Assembly: GCF_028679125.1 (NCBI RefSeq)
Contig: NZ_JAJRCG010000005.1
Span: 92,194-156,193, forward strand
Length of the DNA: 64,000 bases
Source of the DNA: Methanoregula sp.
GTDB taxonomy: Archaea; Halobacteriota; Methanomicrobia; Methanomicrobiales; Methanospirillaceae
Reading direction: 5' to 3'
Made by a program: the position numbers and the translations under genes. Positions 54,104 through 62,192 of the stretch are shown piece after piece. The first letter of the stretch is position 1; the number at the start of each line of letters is the position of its first letter. The notes under the pieces were generated by a model, which was not told the DNA's origin, ran no database searches, and saw only the letters and a program-made list of their open reading frames with translations.

Positions 54104-55258
54104 TTACCCCGTGCTGGAAAACCGGTACGCCCCCTTCGGCACAACGATGACGAAACGCACCCCATTCCCCGGCACACCCTCCTCCCGAATCGTCAGGCCT
54201 GTGATCGCCAGTATCTCCTGCGAGAGGAAGAGGCCAAGACCGGTGTTTTTGCCAAACCCTTTCTGGAAGAGAAATGGCTTGTCTTCGGGAGAGATCCCGA
54301 CGCCGTTATCCTCGTACACGATCTCCGCGCCATGGTTCGTTTCATGGAAGGAGAGCCGGATCCTGCTGACCCGTTCCCCGTGGCGGAGCGTATTTTCTAA
54401 AAGGTTATAGAAGACTTTCTCGATAAGCCCGTCTGCAAATACCTTAATGGGAGGGATATCGATGACTATGTCAGTTGTACCCGGTATGGGCAGATGGGTT
54501 ATTGCAGCATGGGCCTGCCGGGAGATATCCTGCCATTCCGGGGCATTGACCCCGAGACTCTCGTAATATTTCATGAACTCGACCTGGCCGGCGATCGCAG
54601 CTGCGGCCTGTTTCTCACGGTTGATATAATTGAGAAGTACCGGGTCTTTTGCCGTATGCAGGGTGAGTTCAAGGTATCCCTGGAGGACCTGAAGCTGGTT
54701 CCGGATATCGTGGCGCGTGATGGAGGAGAGCATGCTGATCTTCTCGTTTGCCCGCCGGAGCGCATCCTCTATCTTCCTTCGTTCGGCAACCTCATCGGCA
54801 AGGGTAGTATTCACTCGCTGGAGTTCTTCTTCCCGGTGCGCCCGGTTGAGTTTCTCCTCGGAAAGACGTTCAACCATGGTATTGAAAGAATCCGAGAAGT
54901 CCCCCATGAAATGGACCCGCTGAGAGAGGTCGCCGCTGGCGATCTGTCCGGTCTGCCAGGTAAGGTGCCGGAGGTTGGCCTGGAGGGCCTTGAGGCAGCC
55001 GGCAGTGCGCCCCGTTACGGGAAGATCCTCATAGAGATCCCCCCGTGCCAGGGTTTGGGCAAACTGTCGGGTTGCCGCGAGATCTGCAAGGATCGCTTTC
55101 AGCTGGTCCTGTGCCTCTTTATCAGAGAGCGGAACCGGATCTCCGAAAGAGATCTCCGTCCGGAACGTATCCTCCACTGCCTTCAGTACATCCTTCAAGG
55201 AATCAGGTGAGCCGGGGGGCAGCGTCCTGCGTTTTTTTTCTGCCGTTTTTTCTGCCAT
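54104..55258 (-). CDS. HAMP-like histidine kinase coupled to a V4R sensor
   Basis: The 384-residue soluble protein has an N-terminal helical region (to about 65), a HAMP-like linker (IASGDLSQRVHFMGDFSDSF and following helix), the phospho-His helix SSITRHDIRNQLQVLQGYLEL, and ATPase motifs NLLENTLRHGE, EDNGVGISPEDKPFLFQKGF and GLGLFLSQEILAI. No transmembrane helix is seen. It starts 12 bases after the V4R gene, which is therefore the likely input module. The core is closely related to the kinases at 9586 and 50145. Confidence 0.88.
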   Translation of the reverse strand: MAEKTAEKKRRTLPPGSPDSLKDVLKAVEDTFRTEISFGDPVPLSDKEAQDQLKAILADLAATRQFAQTLARGDLYEDLPVTGRTAGCLKALQANLRHLTWQTGQIASGDLSQRVHFMGDFSDSFNTMVERLSEEKLNRAHREEELQRVNTTLADEVAERRKIEDALRRANEKISMLSSITRHDIRNQLQVLQGYLELTLHTAKDPVLLNYINREKQAAAAIAGQVEFMKYYESLGVNAPEWQDISRQAHAAITHLPIPGTTDIVIDIPPIKVFADGLIEKVFYNLLENTLRHGERVSRIRLSFHETNHGAEIVYEDNGVGISPEDKPFLFQKGFGKNTGLGLFLSQEILAITGLTIREEGVPGNGVRFVIVVPKGAYRFSSTG

Positions 55259-55269
55259 ACGAAAACGAT

Positions 55270-55797
55270 CTACCGCGACCGGCGATTCACGTCAAATCTG
55301 CAGGTCCGGTCGCCGGTGCACCAGCAGTCAATCTCCCTGACATCGAACGGTTCACCCGTAAACGATTCCATGAGCCCGGCAATGAACCCCTCGTCATAGG
55401 TACAGATGCCATAGCCGGTCTCGGGCAGACCCGAACAGTCCAGATCCTCCGACACGGTCATGACAAAAGAGCCCTGCTCCGCGTCCGCCTTCTCGATCCG
55501 GAGGATCCCGATATTCATGTCCACCAGTACCTGCTGCAGATTCCGGACAAACTCGTTCAGGTCCGCAGGGATTCCCAGAACATTTTTGTAAAATTCTTTT
55601 CCGGCAAGCAACCCGGCCTTGTAGAAGATCTCATCTGCCTTCTCTGTCCCGCACACCTGTTCAATGATATCCCGCAGGGTATACTGCATCAGCCGGTACA
55701 CTTCCAGGCGTGTCGTGGGGCCGAGGCTGGGTCTCCCGGAGGTGAGATCCCCGAGGAGTACCCATGAGAACCGGTATTTTCTGCCAGAATCTGTCAT
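55270..55797 (-). CDS. V4R-domain sensor protein
   Basis: The 175-residue soluble protein is a V4R (4-vinyl reductase) type domain: VYRLMQYTLRDIIEQVCG, AGKEFYKNVLG, then YGICTYDEGFIAGLMESFTG and CWCTGDRTCRFDV at the end. The Cys residues may bind a metal, a small hydrophobic ligand or heme; the ligand is unknown. ATG 55795-55797 is used; a GTG 15 bases upstream is an alternative. Its tight linkage to the histidine kinase suggests that it controls the kinase as a separate input protein. The V4R half of the 51911 regulator is a relative. Confidence 0.75.
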   Translation of the reverse strand: MTDSGRKYRFSWVLLGDLTSGRPSLGPTTRLEVYRLMQYTLRDIIEQVCGTEKADEIFYKAGLLAGKEFYKNVLGIPADLNEFVRNLQQVLVDMNIGILRIEKADAEQGSFVMTVSEDLDCSGLPETGYGICTYDEGFIAGLMESFTGEPFDVREIDCWCTGDRTCRFDVNRRSR

Positions 55798-56140
55798 GAT
55801 AATCTCTGTCACTCACCGGAGGAGCTCTGTCTCTACCCTACCATATCATGATGTGAGATAAATAGGTTTAGTCTTCGGCAACAAACCGGGGCCCTGATCC
55901 GGCCGAAGAAAGAAGAATACTCTTATGGCCAGATAATACAAGGAACGATGCCAGACGTTATTCGCACCGGTAAACCTCGAAAAAACAATCCCCTGTTTCA
56001 GTTAAGAATACCGTTGACTCCTCCCGTTTTCTGCCGTTGAAAGGTTCATCAGAACCTCGACAAGGGTACTTCTGGTACATAGGTTCACTCGCATTCCCAC
56101 CCTCTTATATCCCATTATGCCAAAATAGAATTCAACGTAC
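55798..56140. other. Intergenic region upstream of nurA
   Basis: Contains a GGTTC-ATCA-GAACC hairpin at 56044-56057 and the nurA promoter near the end. No gene is visible. Confidence 0.4.
56097..56115 (+). promoter_or_regulatory. Promoter of nurA-herA
   Basis: CCCACCCTCTTATATCCCAT is nearly identical to the mre11 promoter. The TATA core is centred near 56108, so transcription should begin near 56134, just before the 13-codon frame at 56141. Confidence 0.6.
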
Positions 56141-56182
56141 ATGAAGGACGAATACCCGGGTGCAGCGAAGATGGTGGAGTAA
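56141..56182 (+). CDS. Possible 13-codon leader peptide before nurA
   Basis: ATG 56141 begins a short frame (MKDEYPGAAKMVE) whose TAA overlaps the nurA ATG as TAATG. It starts about seven bases after the predicted transcription start, so translation could begin there and restart at nurA. Its end contains GGTGGAG, which also serves as the nurA ribosome binding site. Coding status is uncertain. Confidence 0.35.
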   Translation: MKDEYPGAAKMVE

Positions 56183-57204
56183 TGGCGGGCGACTACGAGG
56201 TCACCAGTGCCGTGATGGAAGCCGCAGCCCGGATCCGCTCAACGATCCCGGCGGATCTTGTAGAGAAATTCGCAACCAGCTGCGGCATCGAAAAGTCCGA
56301 CTTCATTCCCTGTACCGCATCCCCGTGCGGAGAGGTCTGCGCTATTGACGGCAGCAATGTGATGCTCCTCGAATCCGGCAGCTTCGTGCTTGCCGCTATC
56401 CGGGCGGCCCAGACAACGTTTGTGGACATGGAACGGAAGCGCCGCTCGGTTACGCCTATGAGATTCCCCCTGATCGGCCCTGACGAAGAGAACCAGGACT
56501 TCCCGGTCCTGTACGCCGACTGCTTCGGACAGCCGCCGGGAAAGACGCTCTCGAACGAGGACATCTCGCGGGCTGCGGGAATCCTCCGGGATACCGTCGA
56601 GTACTGGGTCACGGAACGGATGGCAAACGAGCTTTCGCCCGGCGCCCTTCTCTTAAGGGACGGCCCGTTGAGAGTGTCCCACGAGAGCCACAACCCGGTC
56701 CTCACCCGGATCGCCCTGGCATGCAAAGACCGGGAGATCCGTCTTGCCGGAATATCCAAACGATCGACTGCCACATGGGGCGGCGGCTACCCTCTCATCC
56801 CCGCAGTCTTCGGGTATGCAAAGACCCGCACCATCCCGGCCCCGTGGTGGATCAAAATCGATCCCGCCATTCTCGACCATACCCCGCACGCCCAGTGGCA
56901 GCACGGCGAGATGTATGTCGCCTGCCTCCATCCCCGCTCGAAAGGACCACTGAAGATCGAACTCGCCACGGGTATTCCGGATGCCGGAGAGATCATGAAC
57001 CGGCTTTGCGGCTGCTCCGCAGACGGCCGTATCCCGGGCTATCCCTATCCCCTCTTCGATGCCCATCGCACCGTTGCCCTGACAGAAGAGATCGTGGCGC
57101 AGGTGAAAGGCGAGCTGCTCGGAAGGCTCGCAGAGGCCGGTATCGATCGGCAGACCTATGAGATCCTGTTCGGAGATTACCATGATGAATTTGCGCGATA
57201 CTGA
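56182..57204 (+). CDS. nurA: DNA end-resection nuclease NurA
   Basis: The 340-residue protein matches NurA: AIDGSNVMLLESG (Asp56) with the Mn-binding start, LLRDGPLRVSH in the middle and WWIKIDPAI, YPYPLFDAHRTVAL near the end. NurA is a 5'-3' exo- and ssDNA endonuclease that resects breaks with HerA. Here it overlaps herA by 23 bases. GGTGGAG lies just before the ATG. Confidence 0.92.
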   Translation: MAGDYEVTSAVMEAAARIRSTIPADLVEKFATSCGIEKSDFIPCTASPCGEVCAIDGSNVMLLESGSFVLAAIRAAQTTFVDMERKRRSVTPMRFPLIGPDEENQDFPVLYADCFGQPPGKTLSNEDISRAAGILRDTVEYWVTERMANELSPGALLLRDGPLRVSHESHNPVLTRIALACKDREIRLAGISKRSTATWGGGYPLIPAVFGYAKTRTIPAPWWIKIDPAILDHTPHAQWQHGEMYVACLHPRSKGPLKIELATGIPDAGEIMNRLCGCSADGRIPGYPYPLFDAHRTVALTEEIVAQVKGELLGRLAEAGIDRQTYEILFGDYHDEFARY

Positions 57205-58804
57205 AACTACGGATACCTCGAAGTACCGTCTCATTGGCAGGAGCGTCCTCTCCTACCGGTTCATCGCCCCCCACAGCGAGACGCTCTACATCGGCGATAT
57301 CAAGAAGATCGTCGACACGATCAAAGGCGTCACGTTCTTTGCCAAGATCACCGACCTCTCGCATGATTCCAACTTCGCCGATTCCCGGTGGGACACCCGG
57401 GCCTATGCCGAGAAGTTCTATGGCCTGGGCGAGGATGTCTTCATCACGGTCGATGCCGTGCCGCTCGGGTGCGTGGACCTGCTCGGGGACTTCCACAAGG
57501 CCCGCACCATCCCCTCCAAGTTCTCCATTGTCGAAGACCCGACCGCGGAGGACTTCTTGTTCCTCACCGAACAGATGGGCGAGATCGAGGTCGGACTCAT
57601 GCGGAGCGGCCAGGATGTGATAAAAGATGTCCCGGTCCGGATCCCTGCCCGCGTCCTCCCGCAGCATATGGGCGTCTTTGCTACGACCGGCATGGGCAAG
57701 TCCAATTTCATGAAGACCTTCTGTGCCTCGTGCATGAAGGAGCAGAAGTTCGGCCTTTTGATCGTTGACCCGCACGGCGAGTACGTGAGCGGCGGCAAGT
57801 CCTCGACCGGGGAACCGACAAAAGGGCTCATCCATTACACGAACGGCAAGTACGGCCTCTCGATCTTCACCATACGGGGCGAGGATGACCGGAAGAAGTA
57901 CGCGATGAACCGGCTCTGGCTCGAATACGATGACTTCCGGCTCTCCGACCTCTCGATTCTTTATGAACTCACCTCGGCACAGTACGATATCATCGAGGCG
58001 TTTGCCCGGGTCAGCGGGAAAGATGCGATCCGGTTCTTCCAGGACGTTGACCCGGAGATCTTCCCCATCAAGGATCCCGCTGCCGCGGGTATCCGGGAGG
58101 GGAGCCTCGCGTACCAGATCCGGAACTCGATGTCAGGCCCCGTGCGGGTGATCCAGCGGCACATCGAGAACCTGACAAACGGCAACCGGGCATTCTTCCG
58201 CGAGCAGGGTTCATCGGTGCAGGAGATCATAACGGACCTCCATTCCAACCGGGTAGTCCTCATCGACATCCCGGACATGGGGGAGCGGAGCGAACTCTTT
58301 GTCCTCTCGGTCATCACCCGGATGATCATGGAGCGGCACCGGTCCGATGCTCGGGGCTTTGGGATCGATGAGAAATCGGGATCCGGCCACCAGGTACTGA
58401 TCACCATCGAAGAGGCACAGCGAGTGCTTGCCGCCGGGGGCGCCTCCACCCAGATGTTTCGGGAATGCGCCATGGAAGGAAGAAAGTTCGGCGTGGGGCT
58501 CTGTGTCATCACCCAGCAGCCCAAGAACGTTGATCCAAAAGTACTGGCACAGATCAACACCTTTGTTGTCATGGGCCTCGGCGACCGGGGGGACCGCGAG
58601 ATCATCATGGGCAGCGCCAAGCAGGATCTGAGTAAAATGGAGATCGAGATCCAGACGCTCGACCGGGGCGAGGCGATCATCTCAACGATTGGCATCCCGT
58701 TCCCGGTCAGTACGAGAATCCACCGGTATGAAGATTATATCGCCAGGCTCAACACGGAGAGAAAAACCGACATCCGCAACGGGTTATCGTCAGGATTCGA
58801 CTGA
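57182..58804 (+). CDS. herA: HerA bipolar DNA translocase
   Basis: The 540-residue protein has the HAS barrel N-terminal domain (IGRSVLSYRFIAP; TLYIGDIKKIVD), Walker A TTGMGKSN (168-175), VDPHGEYVSG, and Walker B LITIEEAQRVLA with CVITQQPKNVDPKVLAQ and GDRGDRE as sensor and arginine-finger regions. It is the FtsK/HerA-type hexameric ATPase that drives NurA in DNA end resection. ATG 57182 has GGAG six bases upstream and overlaps nurA. Confidence 0.95.
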   Translation: MMNLRDTETTDTSKYRLIGRSVLSYRFIAPHSETLYIGDIKKIVDTIKGVTFFAKITDLSHDSNFADSRWDTRAYAEKFYGLGEDVFITVDAVPLGCVDLLGDFHKARTIPSKFSIVEDPTAEDFLFLTEQMGEIEVGLMRSGQDVIKDVPVRIPARVLPQHMGVFATTGMGKSNFMKTFCASCMKEQKFGLLIVDPHGEYVSGGKSSTGEPTKGLIHYTNGKYGLSIFTIRGEDDRKKYAMNRLWLEYDDFRLSDLSILYELTSAQYDIIEAFARVSGKDAIRFFQDVDPEIFPIKDPAAAGIREGSLAYQIRNSMSGPVRVIQRHIENLTNGNRAFFREQGSSVQEIITDLHSNRVVLIDIPDMGERSELFVLSVITRMIMERHRSDARGFGIDEKSGSGHQVLITIEEAQRVLAAGGASTQMFRECAMEGRKFGVGLCVITQQPKNVDPKVLAQINTFVVMGLGDRGDREIIMGSAKQDLSKMEIEIQTLDRGEAIISTIGIPFPVSTRIHRYEDYIARLNTERKTDIRNGLSSGFD

Positions 58805-58984
58805 TCACGCACATCATTTTTTAAAAACCAGGACAGTCCCCGATACCACTGGAAAAGCGGGTGTTCATGCATAATATTTTACTACGCCACCACAAAAAAA
58901 CGCACAGGAATTGCCCCTGGCTCCTGAACCAGCCCCGGGTTTTATTTCCCATCCTCGCTAACATCACTCACAGGACAACCAATC

Positions 58985-59629
58985 ATGACTGCCCCCCTCC
59001 CCTACCACATCATCCCCAAGGAACGGATCGGCAACGTCATCGACGCAATCTATGCATTCTCCATGACGCTGCTCGTCACCACCATCAGCGTCCCGCCCAA
59101 GTACGATCAGGTAAATGTCACCGAACCGGTACAGGCTATCCTCACCAGCGTGCTCCCTGACCTCCTCCACTACTTCATCGCGTTCATCATTCTCGCCATC
59201 TTCTGGTACTTCGAGCACCAGCGGTTCCGTCATCTCATCCATCTCGACCGCCCGCTCCTCTGCATGAACATCACGAGCCTCGCGTTCGTCTGCCTCATTC
59301 CCTTCACCACTAACGTGGCCGGGGATTATCCCTTCGACACCTTCGGTGCCATGCTCTTCGAGGCAAATATTTTCATCATCGGCATAATCGCATTCGCCCA
59401 GTGGCGTTACATCGGGACACGCAGGGCAGACCTTGTCCCGGACCTCGATTCCGTCTGGATCGAGCGCGAAGTCAGCTGGACCCTGGTCTTTCCCCTCCTT
59501 GCCATTATAGGGATCATCATCGCCGTATTCCAGATCTATTCGAGCGCGGAAATCTTCCTGCTCGCACCGTTCATCATGGCGTACCTCTTCTGGAACGACC
59601 CGGTGAAGACGAACAAACCTGACAGCTGA
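58985..59629 (+). CDS. TMEM175-family (DUF1211) potassium channel-like protein
   Basis: The 214-residue protein has six hydrophobic helices, and the first contains RIGNVIDAIYAFSMTLLVTT, close to the TMEM175 helix 1 motif R...FSD..fAi..TLL. The FSD triplet itself is altered to VIDAIY, so ion selectivity may differ. It should form a K+ leak channel tetramer in the membrane. It stands alone; a similar-length frame on the opposite strand is a shadow. Confidence 0.75.
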   Translation: MTAPLPYHIIPKERIGNVIDAIYAFSMTLLVTTISVPPKYDQVNVTEPVQAILTSVLPDLLHYFIAFIILAIFWYFEHQRFRHLIHLDRPLLCMNITSLAFVCLIPFTTNVAGDYPFDTFGAMLFEANIFIIGIIAFAQWRYIGTRRADLVPDLDSVWIEREVSWTLVFPLLAIIGIIIAVFQIYSSAEIFLLAPFIMAYLFWNDPVKTNKPDS

Positions 59630-59865
59630 ACCCGGTCCACAGGGAGATACGCGATAATAAAGCCTGGAACGTACTCCCAAGCAAAAACGATAAAGAGACA
59701 GAATTATTCTCCGGCGAATATGCGGGAGACCCTGGCGAATCCGGGACGCACCCCGATAAAAAAAACGATCTGGTGTAGCATGAACGCCGGATAATTGGTA
59801 TTAACCCACAATATAAATACGCTATTCAACAATATCAGGTATAAAATATTTTACGGGGTGTGAAC

Positions 59866-60324
59866 ATGAAGACAGAGGATGCAAAGAAGATCATTTCAAC
59901 CGCTATTGATCGCGAAGTGGAAGCGTACACATTTTACCGGAATGTCTCCGACAAGGTTAACGACAAGAACTTAAAGGCGCTCTTTGCTGAGCTTGCCGGT
60001 GAAGAGAAGAAGCACCGCGAGTTCCTCCAGGGATTCCTCACAAAAGACGTCAGCAGGATAAAGTTCGCAGCAGGGCATGATTACAAGGTCGGCGATGCAC
60101 TCCCGACACCAGACCTGACGATGAATTTAAAACCACTTGATGGCCTGGTCCTTGCCATCAAGAAGGAACTTGACGCCATGCAGATGTATACCCAGCTTGC
60201 CAGTGCAGCTGCTGACATGGAGACACAGCTGCTCTTCACCCAGCTCGCCAACATGGAGCGGGGACACAAGGCACGACTCGAGGATCTCTACACCAACATG
60301 GCATTTCCCGAAACGTGGGGATAA
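59866..60324 (+). CDS. Rubrerythrin-like ferritin-fold diiron protein
   Basis: The 152-residue protein has four helices with paired carboxylate ligands: REVEAYTFYRNV, AGEEKKHREFL, KELDAMQMYTQLA and NMERGHKARLE. That is the rubrerythrin/erythrin four-helix core without the C-terminal rubredoxin domain. It may detoxify peroxide or O2, or store iron. GGGGTG lies upstream of ATG 59866 and a TATA-like TATAAAATATT lies near 59838. Confidence 0.82.
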   Translation: MKTEDAKKIISTAIDREVEAYTFYRNVSDKVNDKNLKALFAELAGEEKKHREFLQGFLTKDVSRIKFAAGHDYKVGDALPTPDLTMNLKPLDGLVLAIKKELDAMQMYTQLASAAADMETQLLFTQLANMERGHKARLEDLYTNMAFPETWG

Positions 60325-60535
60325 CCTGCGTACAGGCTCCGATGCACCGTCCTGCATCCAGAGTCTTATTCCATTCTTTTTTGGGGGAATTCATTCACGG
60401 AATACCAGATGATGCGGTGAGAGATTGTCATCTCCCCACAGGGACACTTGCATCGAGATCTCCACATCCGGATACACAATCGATGCATCGCTACGAAGGT
60501 AATTCACATAACGTGATGACCTGGTCAGAATACAG

Positions 60536-60549
60536 TTTTTAAAAAAAAG
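60536..60549. terminator. Bidirectional T/A-run terminator
   Basis: TTTTT followed by eight A residues lies between the rubrerythrin-like gene and the convergent archaellin genes. Read on either strand it gives a T run, the usual archaeal termination signal. Confidence 0.45.
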
Positions 60550-60551
60550 AA

Positions 60552-61163
60552 TTAGTAGAGTTCGTTGTTCGATTGGATTGCTGCAGGGACCGTCCTTGTG
60601 ATGGGGAGCACTGCACCAATCGCGGGTTTCAGTTCAATGGTGAACTGTTGGTTAACATTCGTGTTCGCACCTGACGGGGGATGGAGCTGGAGGGTGAACT
60701 GTGTACCCGGCTCAAGAAGGGCAGTCTGCGTCGCACCTTTACCATTCAGTACCTGCGAGACGATCCATTTACCTGCTGTCGGTGAGTTTGTCGCTTCAGT
60801 GCCATCCAGTTGGGAATTGGTCACGTCATACGCAATTTCATTGAATACCTCATTATCCCGATAGGTTACAGTTAACTTCGAGAGATCCAGAGACCCTCCC
60901 CCGGCAGTGCATGCAACGGTGATCTGGATGTACTTCAGCGCTGAAGATCCGGATCCTGCACCATATACATTGCCAACAAGTTCAAGACTTGTGCTGGCCT
61001 GTCCGACTGCAGTGTGCACGGTCTCCTGGCTCTTCTGGGTCGTGAAGAAACCGGCACCGAGCACCACATATGAGAACACTGCCGCGACAACGACAAATGC
61101 GATAAGCACAATCGCAGCTTCAAGGCCGGTGAACCCTTCATCATAGTGTGTCAATCGTTTCAT
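60552..61163 (-). CDS. Archaellin (second of tandem pair)
   Basis: The 203-residue protein has a short basic leader (MKRLTHYDEG), a class III cleavage site before FTGLEAAIVLIAFVVVAAVF and a beta-rich C-terminal domain ending with FTIELKPAIGAVLPITRTVP. Preflagellin peptidase should cut it and it should join the archaellum filament. ATG 61161-61163 lies ten bases after the stop of the first archaellin gene, whose end overlaps its ribosome binding site (AGTGAAG). N-terminal 60 residues are nearly identical to the partner; the rest differs. Confidence 0.92.
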   Translation of the reverse strand: MKRLTHYDEGFTGLEAAIVLIAFVVVAAVFSYVVLGAGFFTTQKSQETVHTAVGQASTSLELVGNVYGAGSGSSALKYIQITVACTAGGGSLDLSKLTVTYRDNEVFNEIAYDVTNSQLDGTEATNSPTAGKWIVSQVLNGKGATQTALLEPGTQFTLQLHPPSGANTNVNQQFTIELKPAIGAVLPITRTVPAAIQSNNELY

Positions 61164-61173
61164 TTTCTTCACT

Positions 61174-61725
61174 TCAGTAAACCTCATAGACCTGATTGCG
61201 AACCAGTGCAGGTGGAGCGGTCCGTTGTATCGGAAGAGCTGCACCGATATCGGGTTTCACTTCAACGATGAACTTCTCGTTCATATCGATCTGTGCATCC
61301 GTAACAACGATGGTGATTTTATCCATCTCAAGGTTCCTCAGGAGATCCGAGTCTGTTCCCTGGACACGGTCACGTGTGATGTGGGTGGTGTCGCTGTCCG
61401 GATAGGTCTTCAGGAAATTGGAGGTGGAAACGGTATAGGCTACCTTTGTCATATCAACTTCTGTGCCACCTGCAGCGAGCTGGAGGTATATTGCAACATT
61501 TCCAAGAGCACTTGTGGATGACGCGATCGCTATAACGTTTCCCGATACTTCAAGGGCGGAGCTGGCCTGGCCAACGGCAGTGTGCACGGTCTCCTGGCTC
61601 TTCTGGGTTGTAAAGAACCCGGCGCCGAGAAGTACATACGAGAACACTGCTGCGACAACGACGAATGCAATAAGCACAATTGCAGCTTCAAGACCAGTAA
61701 ATGCATTTTCATGGGTTTGTGACAT
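61174..61725 (-). CDS. Archaellin (first of tandem pair)
   Basis: The 183-residue protein carries the class III signal and helix HENAFTGLEAAIVLIAFVVV, then GAGFFTTQKSQETVHTAVGQ and a C-terminal domain ending KFIVEVKPDIGAALPIQRTA. GGAG lies seven bases before ATG 61723-61725, so this start is preferred over the ATG six bases upstream. No fla/arl motor or chemotaxis genes follow in the window. Confidence 0.92.
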   Translation of the reverse strand: MSQTHENAFTGLEAAIVLIAFVVVAAVFSYVLLGAGFFTTQKSQETVHTAVGQASSALEVSGNVIAIASSTSALGNVAIYLQLAAGGTEVDMTKVAYTVSTSNFLKTYPDSDTTHITRDRVQGTDSDLLRNLEMDKITIVVTDAQIDMNEKFIVEVKPDIGAALPIQRTAPPALVRNQVYEVY

Positions 61726-62181
61726 TTCCATGCTCCATTTTCTGATTCACGGTTGGCTGTGATTCGTTCAAAAACGATGATCTGACATATAACGTCAGTG
61801 GGTCGTAACAACCTGGATTCCAACGCTGAACACGTTCGGGTTCGGCACCGGTAAACGATCCAGGGAATGGATGATGATGTTACAGATTCTCATCAGAATC
61901 CGTGACCGCATTGATCGGTTTCTGCACTGAATTCTGCTGTGGAAAGTCCACAACATACTGGTGCATCCAGACAACAAAACTCCAGATAACCGATTAGCAG
62001 TTCATGAACGGCATATACCGGGTGAGCAGCAATTTTGTGGACTGTAACATCGTAAAATCCATCCTCACGAACCAATCGTTAACCACAATATTACCGGGAA
62101 GTACCCTAAAGGTTTTGGTTAAAATCATACATATTAATATACTTAACTATTTAAAATGCAGACCATTACAAACTCTATTTT
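61726..62181. other. Archaellin promoter region and AT-rich gap
   Basis: A TATA-like GTTATATGT on the minus strand near 61791-61799 probably serves the archaellins. AT-rich sequence at 62120-62160 could hold another. A frame at 61893-62075 lacks an ATG start and is not called. Confidence 0.45.
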
Positions 62182-62190
62182 AAAAAAAAA
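62182..62190 (-). terminator. T-run terminator after fdhB
   Basis: On the minus strand a run of nine T follows the fdhB stop directly, which is the usual archaeal intrinsic terminator. Confidence 0.5.
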
Positions 62191-62192
62191 GG

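Noticed and set aside
61893..62075. 60-codon minus-strand frame with several cysteines
   Set aside because: It can start only at TTG directly after a stop and matches no family; it may be a remnant, but that is not supported.
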